Assembly (NCBI RefSeq): GCF_022829545.1
Contig: NZ_JAKSYM010000172.1
Span: 20,519 to 84,518 of the forward strand
DNA: 64,000 nucleotides
Reading direction: 5' to 3'
Source of the DNA: Methylobacterium sp. J-030
GTDB taxonomy: Bacteria; Pseudomonadota; Alphaproteobacteria; Rhizobiales; Beijerinckiaceae
Of the stretch, positions 34,577 through 42,621 are shown one piece after another (the stretch's first letter is position 1; every line of letters starts with the position of its first letter). The notes under the pieces were generated by a model, which saw only the letters and a list, made by a program, of their open reading frames with translations, had not been told where the DNA came from and did not search any database. The position numbers were made by a program, and so were the translations under genes.

Positions 34577-34818
34577 AATCCAGATTTCCAGGTGTCCGGT
34601 TTTCTGGCTAGCCGGACCAACAGTCTATCACTTCTCTAATGTAGCTGTGAGTGAAGCGATCTCCCCTGGCGAACACCCCCGCAACACCGACCGTGGGCAT
34701 CGCACTAAACGCAGGCATCCGCTTTTGAAGAAGTTTGTGTCAGCTCGGTCCTAATGACGGACGTTCATTGTAGCTCGCGTTGGCAAGAATCGGCCCGGGG
34801 GCTATTAGTCTCTCGGGC

Positions 34819-35268
34819 ATGGGATGCATCGTGAACGCACCAATTCAAGTTGAAGAGGAACCGGAAGCACCGGCTGCCGCGCCAACGAATGGCGAAGCTG
34901 CGCCAAAGGGCTTCCGCCGCAAAGCGTATTCGGGCGCGCGGCGCGAAATCAGCGACAAGGAGTTTTCTTCGCCTGTTGTTGCTCGATTTCTTGCTGATGA
35001 AATCGAAAGATTGTAAGCTGAACTTTTAGAATATAAAGATTACCAGCGAGATTTTCATCAGGCTGATAAAAAGGTTACGCTGCTCGGTGAAAAGATAAAA
35101 ACGCAAAAAGCTTTTGAAATTATTTCTATCGCTACCCTCACAAGTGGCGGTCTGCTTTTGGGCCTTGCCCCGAAGATGTGGGACAGCCAACCAGCTGGAA
35201 TACTCATGGCAATCGCAGGAGCAGTCTTAATTGTTCTGGGCGTTGTTGCGAAAGTAGTTAAGTCATGA
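34819..35268 (+). pseudogene. AT-rich membrane protein gene with in-frame TAA
   Basis: A single frame runs from ATG 34819 to TGA 35268 and is interrupted only by TAA at 35014-35016. Before it: a Pro/Glu/Ala-rich lead, then KAYSGARREISDKEFSS and VVARFLADEIERL. After it: a coiled coil (DYQRDFHQADKKVTLLGEKI) and two membrane segments (IISIATLTSGGLLLGLA and ILMAIAGAVLIVLGVVAK). The downstream half overlaps the next gene by ATGA, showing that the frame was once read through. One base change, a sequencing error or recoding would explain it. Confidence 0.7.
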
Positions 35269-35639
35269 ACTTCGAATTTAGGTCGATAATCAAAGCAGGT
35301 GACCTGAAGGATGAGCGCATCACACTTCGCGCGACTTCCGATTTAGACGTAGGAGACTTCATACTGGCTCAATCAGGTCTTGTCGACGACGGACCAACCG
35401 CGCATTTTTTCTATACGTTCTGGTTCCCTTATAAAGAAATCAAAGCAAGAGATTTAGTTGTGTTATACACTAGATCCGGAAGAAGCGGCCTATCCAAGGA
35501 TCTAGAAAACGGAAATTCTGCTCATTTCTATTATTGGGAACTGAACGAACCAATCTGGCATACCACTGATCGGACAGCTGTATTACTCAATGCTCCCCAG
35601 TGGACAAGCGAATCAACTGAAAAACTCATAAAGTTTTAG
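35265..35639 (+). CDS. Hypothetical protein, partner of the membrane gene, 124 aa
   Basis: Soluble, beta-rich protein: FRSIIKAGDLKDERITLRA, then DVGDFILAQSG, FFYTFWFPYKEIKARDLVVL and HFYYWELNEPIW. Proteins with this pattern are common, uncharacterised accessory proteins. The gene overlaps the membrane gene by ATGA and is equally AT-rich, so the two form a cassette at the right end of the element, a frequent place for defence or fitness cargo. Function unknown. Confidence 0.72.
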   Translation: MNFEFRSIIKAGDLKDERITLRATSDLDVGDFILAQSGLVDDGPTAHFFYTFWFPYKEIKARDLVVLYTRSGRSGLSKDLENGNSAHFYYWELNEPIWHTTDRTAVLLNAPQWTSESTEKLIKF

Positions 35640-35996
35640 CTGAGTTGAGGCTATTAGAGTTGGCTCGTCCCGATCGCCCTGATGATGGCGGTCCCCCACA
35701 AATCGCATAAGGCTGCTTACAAACCACCGCTCCATTCATTGCTTGACTGGCCGCAAGCCTAACTGCGCAACGCGAAGGTCTGCTTCCGGTCATCGATGAG
35801 GCACAAAATTTTCTCGGGACAGATGGCCGGCAGACGATCGGATGGGTACAAAACCGGAACAGCCTCGGGACTTTCCTCGGGACCTTTTGTCCCGAAGCGG
35901 TCGGAATGGGTCGCTTTGTTCCCGCTCCGATCCCAGCCCCGACTGCAGGGGCCAATCGATCAGGCGGACCAAGCTGCTGACTATACAGCAGAATTT
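35640..35996. other. Right-end non-coding region of the element
   Basis: 357 bases between the last cargo gene and the right att site. It holds the 20-bp repeat at 35864-35883 and a minus-strand frame (35790-35972) whose segment RSRGKSRG resembles the integrase C-terminus, perhaps a relic of another integrase. No complete gene is supported. Confidence 0.5.
35864..35883 (+). repeat. 20-bp direct repeat near the right end
   Basis: Exact copy of 19880-19899 (CTCGGGACTTTCCTCGGGAC), 113 bases inside the right att repeat; the left copy is 65 bases inside the left one. Confidence 0.7.
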
Positions 35997-36042
35997 CTGG
36001 CGACCCCGGCAGGGCTCGAACCTGCGACCTGCCGCTTAGAAG
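35997..36042 (-). repeat. Right attachment-site copy (46 bp), within tRNA-Arg
   Basis: Identical to 19769-19814. It covers the anticodon loop, variable and T arms and CCA of the tRNA gene, so integration kept the tRNA intact. Confidence 0.92.
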
Positions 36043-36074
36043 GCGGCTGCTCTATCCAGCTGAGCTACGGAGTC
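35998..36074 (-). tRNA. tRNA-Arg (anticodon TCT)
   Basis: 77 bases on the minus strand, 5' end GACTCCG pairing with CGGGGTC in the acceptor stem, discriminator G and encoded CCA. D arm GCTCAGCTGGATAGAGC, anticodon stem CCGCC/GGCGG-like with loop CTTCTAA (anticodon TCT), T arm GTTCGAGCC. The cloverleaf is complete. It is the integration site of the 16.3 kb element. Confidence 0.95.
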
Positions 36075-36594
36075 TGGTGCCGAGGCCGGGTCGTAGCAGC
36101 CGCCCCGCCGCCTGTCATCACGTTCTGCGCGCGCCAGAGGCACGGTCACGCGCCGCGCCTGATGCCACGCGCGACTCTCATGACGCCGGTCGACCCGCGA
36201 ACGTCAACCGGGTCCTCGCGCTCGTCCTGCTGTGGTGGCCCGGCTGGGACGACGACGGCCCGGTCCGGCGCGGACGGCTTGGTGAACGGATCGTGCCGGC
36301 CTCACGCCATCAGACCGGCCGGCCCGGGGCGGTGACGCCGCCAGCCCCATCGGCGGCCGGGCCTGAGCGTTCGGACGACAGCCAGAGGACGAGGCTGCGC
36401 TGGCACGAATACCCGCACGAACGCCACACATCCCTTGCGTTGACCGCCCGCCTCTCGGTGACGACCGATATTGGCCACACTCCCGACGCATTCCCCCTGC
36501 TTTCGACTGTAGACAGCCGAGCTTGCCAGCTAAGCCGGGGCGTGGCTCCCTCAGCTTGGCGGTTCGCGCGGCGGGACAGGGGAAGTCCAGAGAC
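36075..36594. other. Intergenic region between tRNA-Arg and the transpeptidase gene
   Basis: 520 bases. It should contain the tRNA promoter (leftward) and that of the transpeptidase gene. Open frames here give Arg/Pro-rich translations on both strands and none is convincing. No repeat or RNA gene is visible. Confidence 0.4.
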
Positions 36595-37305
36595 ATGACG
36601 ATCGAGCCTCGGAAGACCGGTGCCGGCGGGATGGACGCGGGCCTGTGGCGCGGGCCGCAGGCGGGCCTCGTCAGCCGCCGGGCATTCCTGGCCGGTTCGG
36701 CGTTCGGTGCAGGCGCCCTCGCGCTCGGCGGATGCGGGACCACCGACAGCCTGCTCCTCGCCCAGGCACGCGAGACCTACGGGCCGATGCCGAACGAGCG
36801 ATTCCCGATCCCGGCGGTCGACATCAGCAAGGTCGATCCGAAATACTATCGCCGGACGGTCGCCTACGACACCAAGGAAGCGGCCGGCACGATCATCGTC
36901 GACCCCGCCAACTACTACGTCTACCGTGTCGAGGGCGACGGATCCGCGACGCGGTACGGCGCCAATGTCGGCCGCGACGGGTTCCGGTGGAACGGCGACG
37001 CCTATGTCGGCCGCAAGTCCGAATGGGCGACCTGGACGCCGCCCGCGGAGATGATCCGGCGCCAGCCCGAGGCCGCGAAATACGCCCGCGGCATGCCGGG
37101 GGGCCTCGACAACCCGCTCGGCGCCCGGACCCTGCATCTCTACCAGAACGGCGCCTACACGCTCTACACGATCTACGCGAGCAGCGATGCCGAATCGATC
37201 GGCACGGGCATCACGAGCGGCTGCGTCGGCCTGCTCAGCCAGGACATGATCCACCTCTACGCGCGCACGCCGGTCAAGACGAAGGTGGTGGTCCTGCCGG
37301 CGTAG
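36595..37305 (+). CDS. L,D-transpeptidase (YkuD), exported lipoprotein-like
   Basis: Protein of 236 aa. It has a twin-arginine-like leader (SRRAFLAGSAFGAGALALGG) ending in a lipobox-like LGGC, then a YkuD domain from about 95. The active-site cysteine is in TSGCVGLLSQD; the usual His-Gly/Ser-His pattern upstream is altered to YASSDAESIG, as in the alphaproteobacterial ErfK/YbiS subgroup. It cross-links peptidoglycan or attaches proteins to it in the periplasm. ATG 36595 is chosen over upstream in-frame starts because the signal peptide begins there. Confidence 0.88.
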   Translation: MTIEPRKTGAGGMDAGLWRGPQAGLVSRRAFLAGSAFGAGALALGGCGTTDSLLLAQARETYGPMPNERFPIPAVDISKVDPKYYRRTVAYDTKEAAGTIIVDPANYYVYRVEGDGSATRYGANVGRDGFRWNGDAYVGRKSEWATWTPPAEMIRRQPEAAKYARGMPGGLDNPLGARTLHLYQNGAYTLYTIYASSDAESIGTGITSGCVGLLSQDMIHLYARTPVKTKVVVLPA

Positions 37306-37320
37306 GGCGCGATCCGGCCC

Positions 37321-37980
37321 TCACGCCATCGGCCTCTGATCGATCAGGCCGAGGCGCGGCACGACGGTCCCGGGCGACAGGATCGCGCCCGGGGCGATCA
37401 CCGCGTTGGCGCCGATGCGGCTGCCGTCGCCGACGAGCGCGCCGAACTTGGCGATGTCGGCCGCGATCACCCCGCCGCGATAGGCGATCCGCAGGCGCGG
37501 GTCGGCCAGCTCGTTGCGGTGGTTGGCGATGACCGCGCCGGCTTCGAGGTTCACGTCGCGGCCCAGGATGCTGTCGCCGACGAAATTGAAGTGTGCGAGC
37601 CGCGCGCCCCGGAACAGCAGGCTCGTCTTGAGTTCGGCCCCCGGCCCCACTGTGCAGCCCCGGTCGAGCCAGCATCCGCCGCGCAGGAGGCTGCCGCCGG
37701 CGATCAGGCAGTCGGGGCCAACGATCAGCGGCCCCTTCAGCACGGCCCCGTCCTCGACCCGGGCCGTGCGGTGGACCGCGATGTCGCCCGCGACCGCGTA
37801 GCCTGCATCAAGCGTATCCAGCAGCCGCCCCATCGTGTCGGCCAGGCCGCCGACGACATCCCAGGCTTCACGCGCCGCGCCGGACGCGAAGGGTGAGTCG
37901 CCCCAGGCGGCGATGTGGTCGGTGAGGCTCAACAGGCTGACCTCCGCTTTTCGAACCACGGCCCGCTGACCGGACTGCAT
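37321..37980 (-). CDS. Left-handed beta-helix (hexapeptide repeat) protein
   Basis: Protein of 219 aa. From about residue 60 it contains hexapeptide repeats (IAVHRTARVEDGAVLKGPLI, then GPDCLIAGGSLLRGG and IGANAVIAPGAILSPG), giving the LbH fold of acyl- and nucleotidyl-transferases such as the GlmU C-terminal domain. The N-terminal 60 residues (LLSLTDHIAAWGDSPF) match UDP-GlcNAc pyrophosphorylase-like orphan proteins. No nucleotidyltransferase domain is present. It is divergent from the aldo/keto reductase gene. The substrate is unknown. Confidence 0.82.
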   Translation of the reverse strand: MQSGQRAVVRKAEVSLLSLTDHIAAWGDSPFASGAAREAWDVVGGLADTMGRLLDTLDAGYAVAGDIAVHRTARVEDGAVLKGPLIVGPDCLIAGGSLLRGGCWLDRGCTVGPGAELKTSLLFRGARLAHFNFVGDSILGRDVNLEAGAVIANHRNELADPRLRIAYRGGVIAADIAKFGALVGDGSRIGANAVIAPGAILSPGTVVPRLGLIDQRPMA

Positions 37981-38046
37981 GGCTCGCCCCCTGGCGGGGT
38001 GCAGCCCGGCTTCACACCTCGGCCATGCCCCAACGGAGATACCCCA

Positions 38047-39042
38047 ATGCATTACCGGAAGCTCGGCACCACAGGCCTCGACGTGTCGGCGCTCTGCCTC
38101 GGCTGCATGTCCTTCGGCGATCCGAAGGCCGGCGCCCACCCGTGGACCCTCGACGCGGCGGCCGGGCGGCCGATCTTCAGGGCGGCGGTCGAGGCGGGCA
38201 TCAACTTCTTCGACACGGCCGACAGCTACTCGGCCGGCACCTCCGAGCGGCAGGTCGGCGCCTATCTGAAGGAATTCGTCCGGCGCGACGAGGCGGTGGT
38301 GGCCACCAAGGTGTACTTCCCCGAGGGCGCGGCCGGCGGCGAGCGGCGGCCGAACCGCCAGGGCCTGTCGCGCAAGGCGATCCTGGCCGGCATCGACAAC
38401 AGCCTGTCCCGGCTCGGCCTCGACTACGTCGATCTCTATCAGATCCACCGCTGGGATTACGGGACGCCGATCGCGGAGACCATGGAGGCGCTCCACGACG
38501 TCGTGAAGTCCGGCAAGGCCCGCTACATCGGGGCCTCCTCGATGTTCGCGTGGCAGTTCGCCAAGGCGCAGCAGGTCGCGCAGGCCCACGGCTGGACGCG
38601 GTTCGTGACCATGCAGAACCACCTCAACCTGCTCTACCGCGAGGAGGAGCGGGAGATGATCCCCCTCTGCCTCGATCAGGGCGTCGGCCTGATCCCGTGG
38701 AGCCCGCTCGCCCGCGGGCGCCTGACCCGGGACTGGGAGGCGGGCACGAACCGCAGCGGCAGCGACGGCTACGCCACGACGCTCTACGCGGCGAGCGAGG
38801 CGGCGGACCGGGCCGTGGTCGAGGCGGTCGCGCGGGTCGCGGCCGCGCGGGGCGTGCCGCGGGCGCAGGTGGCGCTCGCCTGGGTGGCGGGAAAGCGGGG
38901 CGTCTCGGCGCCGATCATCGGGGCGACGAAGCCCGACCACCTCGCCGATGCGGTGGCGGCTCTGTCGCTGGACCTGAGCGACGCGGAGATCGCGGCCCTG
39001 GAGGCGCCCTACGTCCCGCACGCCGTGGTCGGGTTCGACTGA
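38047..39042 (+). CDS. Aldo/keto reductase
   Basis: NADPH-dependent oxidoreductase of 331 aa with a TIM-barrel. Catalytic tetrad: D and Y in FFDTADSYSAG, K in VATKVYFPE, H in YQIHRWD. The C-terminal cofactor segment SAPIIGATKPDHL is conserved. It belongs to the YajO/Tas-like AKR group acting on carbonyls; the substrate cannot be read from sequence. ATG 38047 starts the conserved MHYRKLG. Followed by a hairpin at 39060. Confidence 0.93.
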   Translation: MHYRKLGTTGLDVSALCLGCMSFGDPKAGAHPWTLDAAAGRPIFRAAVEAGINFFDTADSYSAGTSERQVGAYLKEFVRRDEAVVATKVYFPEGAAGGERRPNRQGLSRKAILAGIDNSLSRLGLDYVDLYQIHRWDYGTPIAETMEALHDVVKSGKARYIGASSMFAWQFAKAQQVAQAHGWTRFVTMQNHLNLLYREEEREMIPLCLDQGVGLIPWSPLARGRLTRDWEAGTNRSGSDGYATTLYAASEAADRAVVEAVARVAAARGVPRAQVALAWVAGKRGVSAPIIGATKPDHLADAVAALSLDLSDAEIAALEAPYVPHAVVGFD

Positions 39043-39059
39043 GCGGCATCGCGGGCAGC

Positions 39060-39080
39060 GGCGTCGTCCCGAACGACGCC
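39060..39080 (+). terminator. Hairpin downstream of the aldo/keto reductase
   Basis: Perfect 8-bp stem GGCGTCGT/ACGACGCC with a 5-base loop (CCCGA), 17 bases after the stop. There is no T run after it, so it may be a Rho-assisted or processing hairpin rather than a classical terminator. Confidence 0.45.
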
Positions 39081-39225
39081 GTCCGGGATAGCGTCGCCGC
39101 GTTCCGGGCCCGCCTGTCGGACTCTCCCGCGGGCGCGACGGAGAGCCCGCACCGGTTCCGAACGGTGGACGTGCCCGGCCACTGCGCGGGCCGACCCCGC
39201 CGCCTCGGATGCCGGGCTTGGGCCC

Positions 39226-39534
39226 TCAGAAGCGCCGGTGCCAGCCCGCGTGCCGGAAGCCGCCCCAGCGGTGTCCGCCGCGGTGCCAGCCGCGATGCCA
39301 CGCGTAATGATACCGATAGTGCCAGCGATAGCCGCCCCAGCGATGGTAACCGAACCGGCGGTAGCCGGGGGCGTAGAAGCGCGGGCGGTAGGCGTAGGGC
39401 CGCCAGTTCGGCCGGCACCAGCCGTAGAAGCCGCGGTGGAAGCCGGGGCCGCATCCGTCCCGGGCCTCAGCGGCCGGCGCGGCGAGCAGCACCCCCGACA
39501 CCAGGGCGAGGGATAGGGCGAGCTTGCGGATCAT
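39226..39534 (-). CDS. Secreted His/Arg-rich GCG_CRPN-type protein 1
   Basis: Protein of 102 aa with a cleavable signal peptide (RKLALSLALVSGVLLAAPAA, cleavage near AEA) and the CGPGFHRGFYGWCRPN motif that defines the GCG_CRPN family, followed by an Arg/Tyr/His/Trp-rich tail (many WHRG and YHR units). Periplasmic; role unknown, possibly metal or phosphate binding through the His clusters, which is inference. A paralogue lies at 61881 and a relative at 39605. Confidence 0.8.
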   Translation of the reverse strand: MIRKLALSLALVSGVLLAAPAAEARDGCGPGFHRGFYGWCRPNWRPYAYRPRFYAPGYRRFGYHRWGGYRWHYRYHYAWHRGWHRGGHRWGGFRHAGWHRRF

Positions 39535-39604
39535 GATGCACTCCGATCGGGCGCGATGCGCGTCCGGCGCGCGGCCGGACGCATCGGGTTTCAGGGACGG
39601 GCGA

Positions 39605-39868
39605 TCAGTTCGGCCAGCAGCGGCGGCCGTAGGGGCCGATGTGGAAGCCCGCCGGGCAGGAACGGCCGCGGACGTAGCCGCCCCACTGGCCGCCCGTGCG
39701 GCAGCCGCCGTAGGGACCCCGGTGCCCGTAGGGCCCGCAGCCGCCGTAGACCTGGATGATCCGCGCGTCGCCGGGCCCGGTTGAGACCGCGTCCTGGACC
39801 AGCGGCAGGGCCGAGGCCGGGGCCGCGAGGGCGACCAGCAGGGCGGCGGGGGCGAGGACCTTCAACAT
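39605..39868 (-). CDS. Secreted GCG_CRPN-type protein 2, 87 aa
   Basis: Signal peptide (VLAPAALLVALAAPASA), then a mature part of about 65 residues with four Cys: GGCGPYGHRGPYGGC, then RSCPAGFHIGPYGRRC. The Gly-Tyr-Gly-rich twin motif makes disulfides likely. It is oriented like the neighbouring family member at 39226 but lacks its His-rich tail. Function unknown. Confidence 0.78.
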   Translation of the reverse strand: MLKVLAPAALLVALAAPASALPLVQDAVSTGPGDARIIQVYGGCGPYGHRGPYGGCRTGGQWGGYVRGRSCPAGFHIGPYGRRCWPN

Positions 39869-40064
39869 CGCGGGTTTCCTTCTGCGCGGAGGAACCGGGC
39901 GTGGCGCGCGGCCGTCCCGATCCCGTGTCCCGGCGGCGGGCGTGCCGCATCGGGTTGAGCGAAGGTTCGTCCCCAGGGTGTGCCCCGATATGACGCGTTC
40001 GCGCCGAGTCGTAACGTTGTGTGACCGCAGCTTGCAGTCGCGTTTCCACCGGCCCGATCACCGG

Positions 40065-41441
40065 TCAGGCGAGGGCCGGGAGCGTCACCACGAGCCGCGC
40101 GCCGCCGGAGGGTGCGGCCTCGGCCACGATGGTGCCGCCATGCGCCTCGGCGATCTGCCGGGCGATGGCGAGCCCGAGCCCGGTGCCCCCCGTCTGCCGG
40201 TTCCGCGACCGCTCCACGCGGTAGTACGGGCTGAACACGGCTTTGCGCTCCGCCTCCGGGATGCCCGGCCCGTCATCCTCGACCACGACCTGGCAGGCCG
40301 CCCCGGCGCGCCGCACCGCCACGGCGACCGACGAGCGCCCGAACTTTACGGCGTTGCCGATGAGGTTGGCGAACACCCGGCGCAGGGCGACCGCGTCGCC
40401 CGCCACGGTGGCATCCGACACCTCCTCCCCCGACAGGCTGATCCGCGCGCCCTGCGCGGCATGCTCGGCGACTTCGACCGCCACGATGTCGGCGAGGTCC
40501 ACCGGGGACCGTCCGACCCCGGCCGCGGTGCCCCGGGCGAAGCCCAGCGAGGTGTCGATCAGCGCGGTCATCGCGTCGAGATCGTCGATCAGCCGGTCGC
40601 GCCGGTCCGGCTCGGCGATGCCCTCGGCGCGCAGGCGCATGCGCGTGAGATACGTCTTGAGGTCGTGCGAGATCGCGCCGATCAGCAGCGAGCGTTCGGC
40701 CATCAGGCCGACGATGCGCTCCTGCATCGCCTGCACGGCCTGGGTGAGGCGCCGGATCTCCGGGGCGCCCTGCGGCGCGACGGTCCGCTCGGCCGCGCGG
40801 CCGTCGAAGCGCGAGACGGCCTCGGTCAGGCGCCGCAACGGGGCGAGTTCGTGCCGGGCGCCGACGATCACGAGGCCGGCGACCACGACGCCGAGCACCG
40901 CCACCCACAGGCTCAGGGGCTGCCCGAGCAGCCACGGCATGAGTGAGCGGTGCCGGGTGATCGTCGAGATGATCAGCATCCGCCCGTCCGGCAGCCGGTA
41001 GGTCGCGAGCGCCAGGCCGCCCATGGCCCGCTGCCCGGTCCCGGCGGCGCGGTCGGCCGGGCCGATGCCCCGGTACAGCATGGTGGCCTCGGTGAAGGCG
41101 CGGATGCCGTCGTCATCGGCGTCGCCGGTCAGCCGGTGCAGACGCCCTTCCAAGACGGGCTCGCGGATCATCCCCGCCGGGTCGGGCGGCGCGTCCACGA
41201 TCTCGGTTCGCAGGGCCTCGCCGTTCACGGCCTTCAGGATGGCCGGCCGCCGGGCCGGATCCGCATCCCGCATCAGCGCCATGATGCCGGCGGCCTGATC
41301 GAGGCGCGGGAAGCGGGAGGCGTAGGGCCGGCCCTCCTGGCTGCGCTGCCAGCGGTCGATGCCGAAGGTCGCCACGACCAGCAGCGAGAGCGCGCCCAGC
41401 AGGACCAGCATGATCCGCCCGAGCAGCCCGATCCGCGCCAT
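40065..41441 (-). CDS. Sensor histidine kinase of a two-component system
   Basis: Membrane kinase of 458 aa: first membrane segment at about 8-28 (IMLVLLGALSLLVVATFG), a periplasmic region of about 140 residues, a second segment near 190-210 (LWVAVLGVVVAGLVIVG), HAMP, HisKA and HATPase (N box NLIGNAVKFG, G1 EDDGPGIPE, G2 GTGLGLAI). The H box reads ISHDLKTYLTRM: the Pro normally found two residues after Lys/Arg is Tyr, which is unusual. The ATG at 41441 overlaps the response regulator stop (TGATG). The signal is unknown. Confidence 0.9.
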   Translation of the reverse strand: MARIGLLGRIMLVLLGALSLLVVATFGIDRWQRSQEGRPYASRFPRLDQAAGIMALMRDADPARRPAILKAVNGEALRTEIVDAPPDPAGMIREPVLEGRLHRLTGDADDDGIRAFTEATMLYRGIGPADRAAGTGQRAMGGLALATYRLPDGRMLIISTITRHRSLMPWLLGQPLSLWVAVLGVVVAGLVIVGARHELAPLRRLTEAVSRFDGRAAERTVAPQGAPEIRRLTQAVQAMQERIVGLMAERSLLIGAISHDLKTYLTRMRLRAEGIAEPDRRDRLIDDLDAMTALIDTSLGFARGTAAGVGRSPVDLADIVAVEVAEHAAQGARISLSGEEVSDATVAGDAVALRRVFANLIGNAVKFGRSSVAVAVRRAGAACQVVVEDDGPGIPEAERKAVFSPYYRVERSRNRQTGGTGLGLAIARQIAEAHGGTIVAEAAPSGGARLVVTLPALA

Positions 41442-42172
41442 CACGGCGTCCCGGTCGTCACCGGCGCGGCCAGGATGTAGCCGGCATTGCGCACGGTCTT
41501 GATCAGGCCCGCCGCGGCGCTGCCGGCCGCGTCGAGCCGGTGCCGCAGGCGGCTGACCTGCACGTCGATGGTGCGGTCGAAAGCGTCCGCCGTGCGGCCG
41601 CGGGTCCAGTCGAGGAGCTGGTCGCGCGAGAGCACCCGCTGGGGCCGGGTGACGAAGCAGTGCAGCAGGTCGTACTCGGCGCTGGTCAGCGGGATCTCGA
41701 CGGCCGGCTCGCCGGTGACCACGGTGCGCGCCGCGAGGTTGATGGCGAGATCGGCCACGCTCAGGGTCTTGGGGCCGGCCTCTGCGGCGGGGGCGGCGGC
41801 ACCGGTGCGGCGCAGGACGGCGCGGATGCGGGCCAGCAGCACCCGCGGGTTGAACGGCTTCGAGACGTAGTCGTCGGCGCCCATCTCCAGGCCGAGCACC
41901 CGGTCGATGTCCTCGTCCTTGGCGGTCAGCATCACGATGGGCGGTCCGCCCGCCCCGCGCAGGCGGCGGCAGATCGAGAGCCCGTCCTCGCCCGGCAGCA
42001 TCCAGTCGAGCACGATCAGGTCCGGAGCCGGTCCCGCGGCCAGCGCCCGGTCGAGGCTCGCGCCGCCATCGAGGGCGACGACGCGCAGGCCCTCGCCTTC
42101 GAGGTAGCCGGCGAGCAGCGCGCGGATCTCGGGATCGTCCTCGACGATGGCGATGGTGGTGCCGTCGGTCAT
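41441..42172 (-). CDS. OmpR-family response regulator
   Basis: Protein of 243 aa: receiver with D in LIVLDWMLPGEDG and K in SKPFN, followed by a winged-helix DNA-binding domain (TSAEYDLLHCFV, then TIDVQVSRLRHRLD). It is the partner of the kinase encoded just downstream. ATG 42172 starts MTDGTTIAIVEDD. It is transcribed in the same direction as the metal-efflux operon upstream, with 450 bases between, so it could control that operon; this is not shown. Confidence 0.93.
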   Translation of the reverse strand: MTDGTTIAIVEDDPEIRALLAGYLEGEGLRVVALDGGASLDRALAAGPAPDLIVLDWMLPGEDGLSICRRLRGAGGPPIVMLTAKDEDIDRVLGLEMGADDYVSKPFNPRVLLARIRAVLRRTGAAAPAAEAGPKTLSVADLAINLAARTVVTGEPAVEIPLTSAEYDLLHCFVTRPQRVLSRDQLLDWTRGRTADAFDRTIDVQVSRLRHRLDAAGSAAAGLIKTVRNAGYILAAPVTTGTP

Positions 42173-42386
42173 GCTTGCAGGATAGGCCGGCCGGGCGGCA
42201 CGGCAACGCGCAAAACGGCCGTTGTCACAAAACGTTACAGGGTGCCGCTTCCCTCCGCTGCGGGCTTGCCGATCGGCACATCGGGTTCGGGCGCATCGTC
42301 CGGCCGACAAGTTTGGCGGAGCAGACGTCCCACGCTTCCTCCCCCTTTGCGCTGCAATGGTCACCTATCGCGGGCCGACGGGCTCT

Positions 42387-42496
42387 CTCCTCCCCCTTGC
42401 GGGGAGGCGTTGGAGGTGGGGGTGGTGCAGACGGCACCGGGGCGCTCGATCCTGCTCCACCCCCACCCCTGGCCCCTCCCCGCAAGGGGGAGGGGG
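42387..42496. repeat. Long imperfect palindrome between czcA-type gene and response regulator
   Basis: Arms 42387-42426 and 42455-42496 are complementary over about 40 bases, built of C- and G-runs around TTGCGGGGAGG. Just beyond, 42500-42520 contains a second hairpin (AACGCTCT/AGAGCGTT with a T-rich loop). It looks like a dispersed palindromic intergenic repeat and could also stop transcription. Confidence 0.65.
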
Positions 42497-42621
42497 AAAA
42501 CGCTCTTTTTTCAGAGCGTTGGTGTCAGACCGAGACGTGTGAATCCGCTGGCCCCTTTGCGGGGGAGGCAGACGCGCCCCTCCGTGATCACCCCGCGCAG
42601 AAGGACCTTCAGTCCATCCCC

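Larger units (their letters stand above)
19769..36042. mobile_element. Integrated 16.3 kb tRNA-Arg element (defective prophage or satellite-like island)
   Basis: Bounded by a perfect 46-bp direct repeat derived from the 3' part of tRNA-Arg(TCT). It carries an integrase next to the left boundary, an excisionase-like protein, tail hub, tape measure, small terminase subunit, resolvase, RepA helicase plus primase, AlpA-like regulator and a divergent repressor. No large terminase, portal, head protein, holin or lysin gene was found. Nearly all genes run leftward from an operator at 34080. The size and the TerS, primase-RepA, AlpA, integrase set resemble phage-inducible islands; the tail genes instead point to a trimmed prophage. 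Confidence 0.88.
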
